Assembly (NCBI GenBank): GCA_028455995.1
Contig: JABELC010000003.1
Location: 3,224,001-3,288,000, forward strand
DNA: 64,000 bases
From: Scleromitrula shiraiana
Lineage: Eukaryota > Ascomycota > Leotiomycetes > Helotiales > Sclerotiniaceae
Reading direction: 5' to 3'
Numbering within the stretch: the first letter of the stretch is position 1; the number at the start of each line of letters is the position of its first letter. Made by a program: the position numbers and the translations under genes. This document shows, piece after piece, positions 23,575-36,327 of the stretch. The notes under the pieces were generated by a model. That model was not told the DNA's origin. It ran no database searches and saw only the letters and a list, made by a program, of their open reading frames with translations.

Positions 23575-24764
23575 TGTGTATAAAAGTTGAACAATATTAT
23601 TGGTTATATACAAAACAAACTGAAAAAAAAGGGAAGCTCACTCCCCTTAAATAACCATTTTCACATCTCTTACCATAACAAACGATACACAGCGTATATG
23701 CAATCCAATACATGAGCAGACTTAGCCTTGAAACCCCTCATTTGATGTAGAAATCTCCTTCCCGTCTATCTGTATGCCAAGATCAATAAAAAAAGCAACA
23801 AACTCATTTGAGAACCCATTCCGTCCCTCTGTAAGCCAAGACAGATGAAGCATTAGTAATCTAGGGTTGGTAGTACTTAATTCCAAGTTTGTATAGATTT
23901 CGATCTTTATGAAAAGTGCTAATATATCTGATACTTCTGAAAGTCACCATGTATATCATGTATACGGACCATACTATACTGTAAAAGAAAACAAAGTGTG
24001 ATTTGTACATACTTTGGCACCAAATTCGTGTGCATGTACGAGTTTACACTTCTAAAAGTCGTGATACAACTCGTACCTGCACAATTCGATTTCGTCATAA
24101 GGGTTCATATCCGAGAGGTTGGCAACTATAACAACAGGGGCGGGGAAGGCTAGGGTCGGCAGTTTCCTTCTCTTGGGGGATTTATTTGGATGTCAACAAT
24201 TGCTTCTTATCCATTTTGGGAGGCCTGCATTAGAATGTCGTTACAGAGTACTTAATGTCTGACATCAAAGCGGGGTTTGGCGAATGAAATGGGGAATACA
24301 TGAGTAACACTTAATGAAGAACATGCCGTGTATCACGAATGAGCACGGAGAAAGGTTTTAATTACGAACTGCAGGTTCAGATAAGCCACTTCGATCTCTC
24401 ACTTGATCGATCAATCTGCTCAGCTCTCCTCATACACTTGACCTTGATTCACAAGAAATTTGCATATGATGAAGCGAAAGATCTGTATCGTCAAACTTCT
24501 GTGGCCATAAGCAAGCCACCTCAATCTTCCACTTAGTCGATTCATCTCATCGGCTTTTCTCAATTTCGCTTGTCCGTTAAGCTTACCAACAAAAAAATGT
24601 GCTCTGTATATGATGAAGTGAAGATCTATTTCGTCTATTCTTGCTGATTTTCGAAACGCCGCCCAATGCAACCAACTTTGTGTTTGTGTGTGTATACATA
24701 ATCCTACATTTGCCGTGTCGTCATTTATTCTCTTTTTAATATATTCGCCTACCCTACCCTACTA
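23575..24764. other. Intergenic region between the GMC gene and the carrier gene
   Basis: It contains the GMC promoter side and a diverged tandem duplication (24381-24645, listed separately). No gene could be supported. Confidence 0.4.
24381..24645. repeat. Diverged tandem duplication, about 126-bp unit
   Basis: Copy one (24381-24506) and copy two (24507-24645) share blocks in the same order: ATAAGC..GCCAC, TC..CACTT..TCGAT, then TATGATGAAG.GAA and GATCT.T.TCGTC. Identity is patchy, so the duplication is old. It has no coding role that I can see. Confidence 0.5.
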
Positions 24765-26090
24765 TTATACAGCCAGCTCTTGGTCTTTCACTACATTGTA
24801 GCCTTCTAGGTGCTTCAATATGTATTGGTATAAGAACAACATAGAGCCACTTTGCGTGCTCGTCCATACAGCTCTAGGTCCCACTCCTCGGAACCAGCCT
24901 GAAATCCCTTCAGTTCTGTAGATGAGCTTGAGGCCTGTAAAAACTGAGGACGTGTCAAGGTTTATTGAACCAGGACGAGGTGTGTGTGTTGAGGGTGACG
25001 ATGTTGATATCGACCGAGTTTGAGGCTTCACCGGACCCTTGCGTGTTGATTTCGTTCGTGCAGATTGTGCAGTATGCTTAACAGAAGGTTCTTCTCCATT
25101 GACTTGTGTTTGGATTCTTGTTTTCACCACATCAAGCGGACATGTGATTACTCCAGCCAAACCACCCGCAGCTGCTCCAGTCAAAAGTTCCAGTGGCAGA
25201 CCAATATCTCGACTTTTCTTCCACTGCCTAGCCCATGTTTGTCCTTGTTCATAGAAAGCAAATTGTAACGCAGAGAATGGTAGGTCTCGGAAAATGGTTG
25301 CTTTGTAGCCATAGAAAAGTGCAGAAAATCCTTCCTGCTTTACTATTGTGCGGACCGCATGTGCTGTGCTCTTGTAATTATACCCAGACTTGAAATATGG
25401 ATTATTGTAACGACCTTGAAGCTGTAGACGAGTTTTCAAAACCTCAGATGGTACATATACAAACGAAGCGGCGAAATCAGCGACAAAACCTATAAACGTT
25501 AGTATGAGATAAGCTTTGGGACTCCGCTAACATACCACTTGAGAGATAGGCGAGTTGAGGAGTAATGCCATAATCTATCATATGCCTCTTGCTGTATTCA
25601 TATGTCCCAAAGAATATAATAGTACCAGGGAACGATCCAAGCATAGCAGGAAGGAAACCTCCATATAAGCCCCGCCGTATGCCTTCTTGTCGGAAAATAG
25701 TGGAATATGAGGAGGATAAGGATGTGTATTTAGGTGGATGGTGAGGATCGCCTTGTTGTCGAGTTTTGACTGTATCAAGAGAGTGCATCAACAAATCCCC
25801 AGTGGTTCCGCCAATGCCTCCAGCAATCATAGACTATCACAATCAGTAATTTTGCTTATGATTCAAGTGGACAATCTCACATGTAAGTAAGGCGGTCGCC
25901 CCTCTTCTTCAACCGTTTTCGGTGCCATATTATTCGACCCAATGAATCCCTTTCCCACTCTAACATCGACAAATTCCCCCTGCCCTTCTCGCAGTCCATC
26001 ATCGACAATTCCGAATCCGTTGCGATTTTCTGTCGGCGGACCTGCAGATCCGGAGGAAAACAGGTTGGCAACACGAGAGGCCAGGGACAT
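24765..26090 (-). CDS. Mitochondrial carrier family (SLC25) protein
   Basis: Exons 26090-25881, 25833-25536 and 25489-24765 give 410 aa. Three Solcar repeats are visible, each with the P-x-D/E-x-x-K/R type signature: HSLDTVKTR (Ser in place of Pro), VPSEVLKTR and CPLDVVKTR, each followed by a G-x-x-x-x-G-like step (LYGGFLPAMLG, LFYGYKATIFRD, WFRGVGPRAVW). GGIGGTTGDLLMHSLDTVKTRQQG-type wording resembles fungal orthologues of yeast YMR166C/Mme1, a proposed magnesium exporter, but the transported substrate cannot be assigned. The N-terminal 70 residues are an extra polar leader, and the third repeat has an approximately 50-residue Ser/Thr-rich insertion. It should lie in the mitochondrial inner membrane. 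Confidence 0.9.
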
Positions 26091-26675
26091 GGCCCTTCCC
26101 CAATTCTCAACGTGGTCGCCTTCCTAGTCTCCAGAAATGGAGGTGGTGAAGAGATGCCTTCGAAGGGCTGTGGATAAATTCTATATAGGCAAATAAAGTA
26201 CCACAATGTTGCCTTGACAATAATGCTATCAACTTTTTTCTTGCCGGAATCTTCCACATTGTTTTTTGCCTGAACAAGGCTGAGGCATCAAATTTATCGT
26301 ATAAGAAACCCGTGGACGTCTATTCATGAGCCTTAGAGATTTTTATTATTCATGTATAACACGATTGAAACCATATCTGAATACTGATAGACTTGCTACC
26401 GGGTGGAAATAAAATATGTAATATTTTACTGTGGATTTTTACATTTTTCTATGGTCGGTCATGATGCTTCAGGCCACAATGAGGCTTCGGCCCTTCACTC
26501 CTTGTCCTCTAATATACACACTTAAACTGGCGAACGTCAAATGCAAGCTTGAATAACTGAGCTATATCGAGTAAATATGTTTCTCTCCATCCGATTGTTG
26601 AGCGATAGCAGCTTCCGGTTCTTAAAAACGCGGGCAAAATAGTTGACTTCTCAACACTGATTATGCCAATGGATC
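26091..26675. other. Intergenic region between the carrier gene and IMP2
   Basis: It comprises the carrier promoter and the IMP2 3' flank. The 126-codon minus ORF over 25877-26257 overlaps the carrier's first exon in another frame and is a shadow. Confidence 0.4.
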
Positions 26676-27303
26676 CTAACCTCTATTCCAACCTCTGATA
26701 ACTCTCGTCTTCCCCTTATACTCCCACCATCGTATCGGACCGAAGCTGCTTCGAGGCCATAGTATATGTGTAACTTTCGCAGTGATTAAACTCATTGCGA
26801 TAGGCCCATAGTGATTGCTATCTAAAGTCTTATTGGAATCCACGTTATCGCCTTCCACCCAAACGTGTCCAGCCGGAACATCCGCATAAGGATACGGGTA
26901 TGGTGCCCGAGTATACACTCTATCTCCTTCTAATGCTATGACTCTTTTGATGCTGAGTTTTCCTGAATATGGACTCCTAAGAAATGATTAATACAGTCTA
27001 CATTGCCCCTCCGGCAAAGCATTCGTGTGTTTACCAGATTGAAACCAACATGCCCCGCTCCAGGTTCTTATACGGTTCCCATTTATATGTAAGACATAGA
27101 TCTCTTTTGAGACTTTCATTATATCCTGTATTCAGAAATGGATACATAGAAGCTCCATTGATTACATGAATTTCGGCGACATGTTCGTTGAAGAATATCA
27201 GTGCCGGCACCCATGACACTATGATAAAAGAGCACCATGTAAAATCAGACAAAAACCGACGAGTTTTTATTGTCTTGAATGTTGAGAAAAGACGTTGGTA
27301 CAT
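26676..27303 (-). CDS. IMP2: Mitochondrial inner membrane protease subunit 2 (S26 peptidase)
   Basis: Exons 27303-27035 and 26976-26676 around a 58-bp intron give 189 aa. A membrane segment (SFIIVSWVPALIFF, about 25-38) precedes the catalytic Ser52 in NGASMYPF. The general-base Lys100 lies in IKRVIALEGD. The later GHVWVEGDN-x-x-S segment is the conserved box E of signal peptidases. By family knowledge Imp1/Imp2 process intermembrane-space sorting signals. The in-frame TTG upstream (27351) is not a likely start; the first ATG is at 27303. It ends with a positively charged tail (TRVIRGWNRG). Confidence 0.92.
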
Positions 27304-27574
27304 TTTCGGGAGGTATTGTTGACCAGATTGAAACGGCTCGGTTCGGGACAATAAAATATGTTCATTTCTCAGCCTTGTCCATTCCCTAAATAATCACGAT
27401 ATCATAACGGTTACGAACGATTGTTATTGCATGAGGTTGGAGGAAAATTTCAAGTAATGCTATTTTCATCCTAATGGCTATTTTTATGCGCCTGCAATGC
27501 ATACAAATCCCTAAGCCATTTTTCGGCAAGATCAGAATGCTTTTGTATGTAAACTATCTTTCCCAAATCGTCTT

Positions 27575-28675
27575 TTACATAACCTCCATTTGGTTCTCAT
27601 CACTCTCACTCATGCTCTCATCTCCGCTAACTTCTGCATTTTCGCGCTCTCTCTTCTCCATCAATGCTTGTAACTCAGCATCGTCGTTCTCAGTGACTGC
27701 CTTAGGCTCCATCTTCACGATGCAGTTTCCACCTGCAGCCTCAATGTTTTTCCTGATGTCCACAATCGCCGCTTCCAAAGTAGAAATACCAACTTGCTTT
27801 TCCAGACAGGTGCTTGTGAGAACATAAAGAGGTGGTGAAACAAGTTTGACCTTCACTTGGTTGTCTGGGGTGTTCCTGGCCTCAGCCGTTCTAAGAGCAG
27901 TTTTAACAGCATCAATTCCCTCGTATCCAAAGCATGTAACTTCAACATCGGCACGGACTTTAGTAGGTTGTGGTGTAAGACGTTTGCCGATATATGATTT
28001 AAGCTCATCCGCAATAACATCATTTGGGAACGTAACGTCCAGCCAGGTATCAGGGTTTCTAACCATCAGTCAGTATACTCGAATTTTCCTCTACACAATC
28101 GGAACTTCATACGTTATAGAGAGCTTGAAGGCATCAACGGCATGTCCAAACTTCTTGTTGAGGGGCCAGACAATCTTCTCATATAAATCCTCGATTGGGT
28201 GTTTTGTCTTCTCTGCAACATGTCGCATAATCGAGTGAACCATTTTGCCCTTATTGTATCGCTCCTCACATTTCACAATATCCTCGGGTGACACTCTACG
28301 TTTTGAAAGATCGATGTAGCCTGCAATCTATCAGCCACAGATTCATTTGAACTCTATAGATATTCTGCATACCCTTTTCTTTATCAACTCTTAGAACAAC
28401 CACAACCTCATTTCGTCCAACTCGAATAAGCTTCTGGATACTTCGAATACGACGTCTAGACAATTCGGAGAGAAGGATCATGCCATCGATATTGTCATAT
28501 TCGAGGAGCTTGACATAGGCACCCATCTCCGCGATCTGCAAAATCGAGACTTAGTATATCTCCAACATCAACATATTTCGATGCTCGAATTTCCTACCTG
28601 CTTCACATTGACCATGACGAAGCTATCGATCTCTGGGTACTTCTCCTCGTAAAAACGACAGTTTGTTAGAGACAT
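27575..28675 (-). CDS. SUI2: Translation initiation factor eIF2 subunit alpha
   Basis: Four exons, 28675-28598, 28535-28373, 28320-28113 and 28058-27575, give 310 aa. The S1/OB domain begins MSLTNCRFYEEKYPE and contains the regulatory serine, Ser52 counting the Met (Ser51 in the literature), in LLSELSRRRIRS, the site phosphorylated by Gcn2-type kinases. The helical domain (YEKIVWPLNKKFGHA) and the C-terminal alpha/beta domain with a final acidic tail follow. Every expected region is present. It is divergent from NTE1 with 439 bp between starts, so regulatory sequence is shared or adjacent. Confidence 0.96.
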
Positions 28676-29114
28676 GATTGCGATTGTTTGCGCGGCGGGG
28701 CGCGATTTGTGAAAATTATATTTTTGTTGTGCTTCGTTGCTGGATCAGAGATATTGATGCGATTTCCAAATTAGATAACGTGGTTGAAATGAGTACGGTA
28801 TCCTTCTTTGTACCCTTTCACCTTTTAGAGATATTGTTCTTGATAGAGTCACAATCGGTGATGGCGAGGGGTGGTGGGATGTTCGCTAAAAACATGGAGA
28901 TTTTTTTTTTAATTCCGTGCCGCCGTGACGTTTGGCTTATTTGTATGTCTTAATTGAATATGCTTAAGAACTGGTCTACCTTCTTACTAAAGTAACTGCT
29001 TTGACCAAAGCAACAACTATTTGTTGTATTATACAGATATGGAAATACTTATAATATTCAAAAGTGGAATTTTGAAGGATAATAGTTAATGATTCAATCC
29101 TTGGAATTGAAACT
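28676..29114. promoter_or_regulatory. Divergent promoter region of eIF2-alpha and NTE1
   Basis: 439 bp between two start codons pointing away from each other. It contains a T9-10 run near 28900 and AT-rich stretches near 29020-29090. No specific binding site can be called. Confidence 0.5.
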
Positions 29115-32100
29115 ATGTCTTCTGATACCATCTCCTCCCTTGCTCAGAGCTCCATGAGCTCCATCGACACGACAATAGCTTCAGCAATAGCTACTGGAAT
29201 ACCAATAAATCAAACAGACACAGAGGTAACAAACTCTTGGCTTGGAGTTTTTGGAAATATGACTCTGTTCTTTATAAAGGTTATTCCAAGTATTCTTTAC
29301 TGGGTAATAACTTTCACTACTATTACAATGCCGACTTTCCTCTTTACTCTGTTTTCTACCAGTTTGACATTTACAATGAATGCAACTACACTGTACGTAC
29401 CTTCAAACCATGTTCTACTCTATATTCTTACTAATTTCCAATGCCAGAATGTTGATTGTAATAGCTTTTGTGTCGAGCATGAGTTGGCTCGTTCGATATC
29501 GATTCCTCAATATGTACGCCCGACTACCCCCAGAACCGCAAAGAAAGGAACCTCAAATAGATCTCTATCCGGACACACAAGAAGAAGGATCAAAGTCAGG
29601 GTTCTCCAACTATTTGGATGAATTTCTCAGCGCAATAAAAGTGTTTGGGTATCTGGAACGCCCTGTATTTCATGAACTTACACGTTCGATGCAAACAAGG
29701 AAGCTCATAGCTGGGGAAACTCTTAATCTCGAAGAAGAAAAAGGGTTCTGCTTGGTGGTAGATGGTTTAGTAGAGATCTTTGTCAAATCAGCTAGAGAAG
29801 CACACGGATCGGATTCTGAACCCATGTCTTATGATCGAGATGATTCAGACAGTGGTTCTGATAATCCACGAAGAGGTGCTCATCAGGGATATCAATTGTT
29901 AACCGAAGTCAAGAATGGAGCACCAATGTCATCTCTGTTTTCAATACTTTCATTGTTTACGGAGGATGTAAAATTGAGGCATTCTGGCGATGATGAATTT
30001 GAAACCAGTGCTTCGGGCATACCTTATCGCAACAATAGTATGCATGGATTTGGCCAAAGTCATGATGCTCCACCCTCCCTTCCTACTAGCCCAATATATG
30101 GAGCTCCAAGTCAAGATGGTCATGCAGATCAGAGAGGTCGCCGTACAGCCACAGTAGCCAGTCCAACCGCAAATGGAACATTATCTCAAATACCTCCGTT
30201 GTCTCTGGATCCCGCTGCAGAAATCCAACCGTCACGCCCCAAGCCAAAGAGGATGAAGACCAACTCAGTACATCCCGATATTGTAGCCAGAGCTACCATC
30301 GATACTACAATTGCCATAATACCCGCTAGTGCCTTTCGTCGATTGACTAGAGTTTATCCTAAAGCTACAGCACATATCGTTCAAGTCATCTTGACGCGGC
30401 TTCAGAGGGTCACTCTCGCAACAGGACACTCTTATCTTGGCCTGACTAGTGAAGTCTTACGTACGGAAAAACACATGAATAAATATACTACCTATGAACT
30501 GCCAAATTTTCTTCGTGGAAATGCGCTTGAACGCTTGAAGGAGAAGTTCGTTCGAGAAAGGGAGAGAGCAGGTGCCGAAGAAGGCAGCAAAGGTATCGCT
30601 TTGCACAATGCTGGAGCTGGACGGCGTCGGAGATCAAGTAATAGTCTACGGAAAGAAGCTACGATCCACGCCTCTTCCAAAGGACCCCACCCTTCGCTAT
30701 CTAAAGCGGTTTTTGAGACTCCGATAAATGATATGGGAGTAAGTCCTAGCCCAGGAGATCTTCTTACTAATATTCAGATGTCACGATACGGTGGTCGAAG
30801 GCCTGCTTCGAGTGTAAAGCATGGATCTGGCCCTCAGGTTTGGCATCATGATATCCAGAGTCCCCTTTCACAGAAAACTTTCAATCCATTTAATGCTCCG
30901 GCAAGTCCGCGTATGGCTCTTCACCGCCAAGAATCTGTTGACGAAGACGCCATGTTTAGAGGCTCTATCTTAGAATGCATATTCAAAGCTATAGGTCTCA
31001 CAAACACTAAAAATGCCTTGCGAATGTCAGATTCTGTTGAGGCTTCCCCTCGGTTAGTATCCTTTGACCAGAAACGACAGAAAGCAATCTTTACTACCAA
31101 TGCATTTGGCTTTATCGATCCATATGAAGGCTCTGTCGACGATAACGAGTCGATGACATCTGGTGGGATTAGTGCAGGTGGCTATCCAAGTACTCAAGGA
31201 CTGGCCCAAGAGCTCAAAGATGAGGTGGAGATAGTTTTCTTTCCGAAAGGTTCTGTTCTTGTGGAACAAGGAGAAAGAAACCCAGGACTTTATTATGTTA
31301 TTGATGGGTTTCTGGATGTTAGTGTTCCCATCGATGAAACATCCGACTCGATGGTGCTAGGACAACCCTTTCGGCAATCTTCGTCAAGCAAAAATGGCGA
31401 TGATGCGTTACCCTCCCTTTCAAGAACAAAGACGGGATCCTCTCGTACCCATGGATCCGCAGGAAATGACAGCAAAAGAAGGAAGACAGCAGGCCGTAAA
31501 AGTTTAGCACTTATAAAACCAGGTGGTATTGCGGGATACATTGGTACCATATCGTCGTATCGCTCATTCATAGATGTCGTTGCAAAAACGGATGTTTATG
31601 TCGGATTTCTACCCCGAACCTCACTCGAAAGAATAGTAGAGAAATATCCGGTTGTACTTCTGACTATGGCCAAGCGTCTCACTAGTCTTTTACCCAGGTT
31701 GATTCTCCACATTGACTTTGCCCTAGAATGGGTGCAGGTGAATGCTGGCCAGGTTATCTATCATCAAGGCGATGATAGTGATGCAATATATATTGTTCTG
31801 AATGGTCGTCTGCGTCTAGTGGTTAATAATGATGAAGCTGGTATGAAGGTTGTTGGCGAATATGGACAAGGCGAGAGTGTTGGAGAACTTGAAGTTATGA
31901 CAGAATCTGCACGACCAGCCACACTTCATGCAATTCGAGATACTGAACTTGCCAAGTTTCCTAAGACGTTGTTCAATAGCCTCGCACAAGAGCATCCAGG
32001 GATCACTATCAAGATATCTAAAATTATTGCATCGCGGATGCGAGCTTTAGTAGAAGATCCTGTTTTTGTTCAAGGAAAAGAAAAGATCACAGGTGCTACA

Positions 32101-33890
32101 AATGATAAAGTATCTTCAACTGTCAACCTTAGAACTGTTGCAATTCTTCCTGTTACAGCCGGCGTACCTGTGGTTGAATTTGGTAGTCGTCTCATGAATG
32201 CTCTGACACAAATTGGAGCAACAAACGGTGTGACATCACTTAATCAAGCAGCTATTCTTAACCATCTCGGAAGACATGCTTTCAGTCGTATGGGGAAGTT
32301 GAAGCTCTCCCAATATCTTGCAGATCTGGAGGAAAAGTATGGCCTGGTGTTATATGTTGCTGGTAAGTTGACGAATTGTATCTCATGGTTTTGCCTGGTT
32401 TTAACTCTGGGTCATCTCAATGACGATCAACGCATGCAACTCTACTTTTTTCCTTGTGTGCCAATGAGTCTATTCGTTCTACTTATTTATGTTTTCCCCT
32501 TGAAACGTTACTAATATCATGAACAGATACAAACGTCAACTCTCCTTGGACACAAACGTGTATCAGTCAAGCTGATTGTATCCTCCTAGTCGGCCTAGCT
32601 GAAGGATCACCTGCTATTGGCGAGTACGAACGCTTCCTGTTAGGAATGAAGACTACTGCCAGGAAAGAGCTTGTGCTATTGCATACTGATCGCTTCTCAC
32701 CACCAGGCGTGACTCGAGCCTGGTTAAGAAATCGAGTATGGATAAATGGCGGACATCACCATGTTCAAATGGACTTCCGAACTAGTGCTGTTCCAGTGCA
32801 TCCTCAAACTAGGAAATTTGGAACCGTACTGAAGCAGCGAGTACAAGTCATTCAAGCTGAAATTCAAAAATATACATCTCGACGGGTGCGCCAAACACCG
32901 CTATACTCTTCGGAAACTCCTTTCAAAGGCGATTTCCATAGAATTGCGAGACGTCTCTGTGGGAAGTCCATCGGCCTTGTTTTGGGGGGTGGTGGCGCCC
33001 GCGGTATATCTCAGATTGGAATAATTAGAGCAATGGAGGAGTCTGGCATTCCGATCGATATTATAGGAGGAACATCAATTGGGTCGTTCATTGGCGCATT
33101 ATACGCTCGCGATGCGGACGTCGTTCCAATGTATGGACGTGCAAAGAAATTTGCAGGCCGTATGGCTAGCATGTGGCGTTTTGCGTTGGATTTGACCTAC
33201 CCTTCTGCTTCCTATACCACGGGTCATGAGTTCAATCGCGGCATCTTTAAAACATTTGGCAACACCCAGATAGAAGATTTTTGGCTCGAATTCTATTGCA
33301 ATACTACAAATATCAGTAAAAGTCGATCCGAAATCCACACCAGTGGATATGCATGGCGATATGTCAGAGCATCAATGTCTCTTGCAGGACTTCTTCCGCC
33401 ACTTTGCGATGAGGGAAGCATGCTGTTAGATGGAGGCTACGTCGATAACCTCACAGTTTCTCATATGAAGTCTTTAGGGGCTGATGTTATTTTTGCAGTT
33501 GATGTTGGTAGCCTTGATGATAACACACCACAAAGCTTTGGTGATTCGTTGTCAGGATTTTGGGCATTCGCGAACAGATGGAATCCTTTTTCATCTTATC
33601 CAAATCCCCCCACTCTAGCTGAAATACAAGCACGTTTGGCATACGTCTCCAGTGTTGATGCATTAGAACGAGCCAAGACGATGCCAGGATGCCTCTATAT
33701 GAGACCTCCCATTGATGATTATGGAACTTTGGATTTCGGGAAATTTGATGAGATTTATCAAGTGGGGTATAAATTTGGACAGGAATATCTAGCAAAGATG
33801 AGAGATCAAGGAATTCTTCCATTGGTGGACGAAACGGAGGAGAAGAAGGCCTTACGCAGAACCATGGCTCCACGAAGAGCAAGTATATAG
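29115..33890 (+). CDS. NTE1: Lysophospholipase NTE1 (neuropathy-target-esterase family)
   Basis: Exons 29115-29392, 29448-32362 and 32527-33890 give 1518 aa, the usual fungal size. Membrane segments lie near the N-terminus (about residues 43-115). Three cyclic-nucleotide-binding-like domains follow: the first broken by long Ser-rich inserts, the second beginning VEIVFFPKGSVLVEQGE, and the third AGQVIYHQGDDSDAIYIV. The patatin domain has the oxyanion loop GGGGARGISQIG, nucleophile Ser1248 in GTSIGS, and Asp1366 in DGG. By family knowledge it deacylates phosphatidylcholine to glycerophosphocholine at the endoplasmic reticulum. The short first intron (55 bp) uses acceptor GCCAG before AATGTTG, and the third exon starts after a 164-bp intron, long for this region. 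Confidence 0.96.
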
Positions 33891-34419
33891 TAACATTATT
33901 ATATTGATAAGCGATTAAGTTCTTTGCTTGGCGTTTTGGTATAGGTAAAGATGGGATACCCAAGCATATTTTATATAGAGAAAATGAAATGATGTTCACA
34001 AATTGCAACATGACCATTGAAATGTACTCAATTGAGACTTCTGGCAATGAGATTTTATCACTTACACATGAGAGAGAAATAGATGAATGATTATATAGAA
34101 GTTTCTGAATTCACCATTGAATGAATTCACTAAATAGGGGCTTAGCATAAAACCGAGCAAAGCCGCTTCCCGGATCGAGCTCGTACCTTATCGGAGTTGC
34201 CCGCTCCCGCTGCCAAATCTTATCGCCAAAGAGTGAACAAGCAAATTGAACACATGTGGAACTAACAAAAATACCCTAAATAATTGTATAAGTAATCATT
34301 CCTCTGTGAGACTCTCAAACTTATACGTATACAAAGTTTGCATTCCTTCAGCAATCACTTTCTATAAGCAAGAGTTTCCTGGCATATAGACATCATACTG
34401 TATTATCAACGTGGCAATC
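33891..34419. other. Spacer between NTE1 and guanine deaminase
   Basis: It holds the NTE1 3' flank and the promoter of the next gene. Nothing else was seen apart from a duplicated CATTGAATGAATTCA-like word near 34110-34130. Confidence 0.4.
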
Positions 34420-35916
34420 ATGACTGTAATGTCTCATACTGAGGTTAAGCGATCTCGACACCTTTTCTTGGGAACTTTCATTCACTGCAAAAGCTTAGAG
34501 GAATTGGAAATTCTGCACAACACTGCAATATTTGTTGATGAAAAGGGTGTTATTGTGAAGATCGTGAAAGAATGTTCTCGGGAAGAAGCAGAAGCGAAAG
34601 TTCTTCCGGTATTGGGTTGGGAAACTCATGATTCGATCACGGTTGAAGTTCATGAGATTGCGGAGGGTCAATTCTATTTCCCGGGATTTATAGGTATGTT
34701 TGCTACATTTGTTTTTTGATTGATGGTGGGAGTTCTCCCTTTTTGTGATCTTAACTAAGAAACGGTAGATACACACATCCACGCCTCACAATACCCCAAC
34801 GCAGGACTCTTCGGAAAGTCTACCCTCCTAGATTGGCTCAATACCTACACATTTCCCATGGAAAGTAGTCTTTCCAGTGCCTCCAAAGCCTCTCTAGTAT
34901 ATACGCGCTGTATTCAGCGAACGCTCTCCCACGGCACTACCACCGCCGCCTATTACGCCACCATTTCAGTACCGTCCACCAACCTCCTTGCGGATCTATG
35001 TCTACGTTACGGCCAGAGAGCATTAGTCGGTCGCTGCTGTATGGATTCTTTATCCCCGGACTACTATCGTGATGAAAGTGCCGAGGAGTCGCTGAAATAT
35101 ACTAAGGATTGCATCAAACATATGGATTCTATCGATCCCCTACGGGAACTCGTAAGTCCTATCATAACACCACGATTTGCACCGAGTTGTTCGCGGGATC
35201 TTATGGCGTCGTTGGGGAAATTACATGAGGAGACGGGATTGCCGGTTCAGACGCATATTTCGGAGAATAAGAATGAGATTGCTTTGGTGAAGGAATTGTT
35301 TCCTGAAGAGAGAAATTATGCTAGTGTGTATGATAGGTATGGCTTGTTGACTGAGAAGACGATTCTTGCGCATGCGGTTTATTTGGAGGAAGAGGAGGTG
35401 AAGTTGATTGGGGAGAAGGGTGCCAAGATCAGTCATTGTCCGGTTAGTAATTCATCATTGACGTCGGGGATGGCGAAGGTTAGACGATTGATGGATAAGG
35501 GGTTGGTGGTGAGTTTGGGGACCGATGTTAGTGGTGGGTATAGTGCTAGTATATTGGAGGCAGCTAGACAGGCGAGTTTGGTCAGTAGATGTGTCGCTTC
35601 AAATGAGTGGGGCGAAGATAGGGATAAATTGAGTGTAGAGGAGGTGTTGTATTTGGGAACGAGAGGTGGTGCGAAGACAGTTGGTCTGGAAGAGAAGGTC
35701 GGTGGGTTTGAGGAGGGAATGGAATGGGATGCGCAATTGATTGGGCTGGGAAGTGTGTTGGATGAAGAAGTGGGAGTGGGACAGACTGGTCCAGTAGATA
35801 TTTTTGGATGGGAGAACTGGGAAGATAGGGTAGCAAAATGGTTATTCAATGGCGATGATAGGAATACATTGAAGGTGTGGGTCAAGGGACGGTTAGTGCA
35901 TGAGAGGAAGGCATGA
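34420..35916 (+). CDS. GUD1: Guanine deaminase (amidohydrolase family)
   Basis: Exons 34420-34693 and 34769-35916, 473 aa. Metal-binding residues are visible: His94 and His96 in DTHIHASQYPN, the later QTHISEN and LAHAVYL histidines, and the Asp in SLGTDVSGG. GLFGKSTLLDWLNTYTFP is a hallmark of guanine deaminases. By family knowledge it converts guanine to xanthine in purine salvage, in the cytoplasm. The first ATG (34420) is used; GTG at 34411 is in frame but unlikely. The coding strand changes from C-rich (about 34770-35010) to G-rich (after about 35200). It is convergent with the 36328 gene. Confidence 0.94.
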
Positions 35917-36327
35917 TTTCAGTACAGATATTTAATTATAGTAGATAGACATATGTAGACAAGACCAACTTTCATATTTTGAACATAGCAAAGGTTCCCC
36001 ATTGCTATAGTAATTTACACAAACTCTCTCCCCCACGATGCGCGAATGCATATGAGCCAATGCAATTCTAAATCTCTGTTCGGAATATAAATATTTAAAT
36101 GTCTTTTGTATACAATTGTTTTAAAACATTTATTAGAAATGTGAACATGCAAATATATTTATTTAACTTATATTTTATTGTTCACGTAAAGTATAGATAT
36201 CCAAATATATTAAGTATCAAATTATATATGATTGTTTATTAAATACATGGACATTGAGAACTTGAATATCTGGATATAATTGTGACCGGATGTTCCCCAC
36301 AGATCTACGCATAAAGACGACATATCT
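35917..36327. other. Convergent intergenic region
   Basis: AT-rich 3' flanks of the guanine deaminase gene and the 36328 gene (about 36080-36250 is mostly A/T). No gene or clear repeat. Confidence 0.4.

Noticed and set aside
25877..26257. 126-codon minus ORF at the carrier gene's start
   Set aside because: It overlaps the first exon of the carrier in another frame and has no distinct features.
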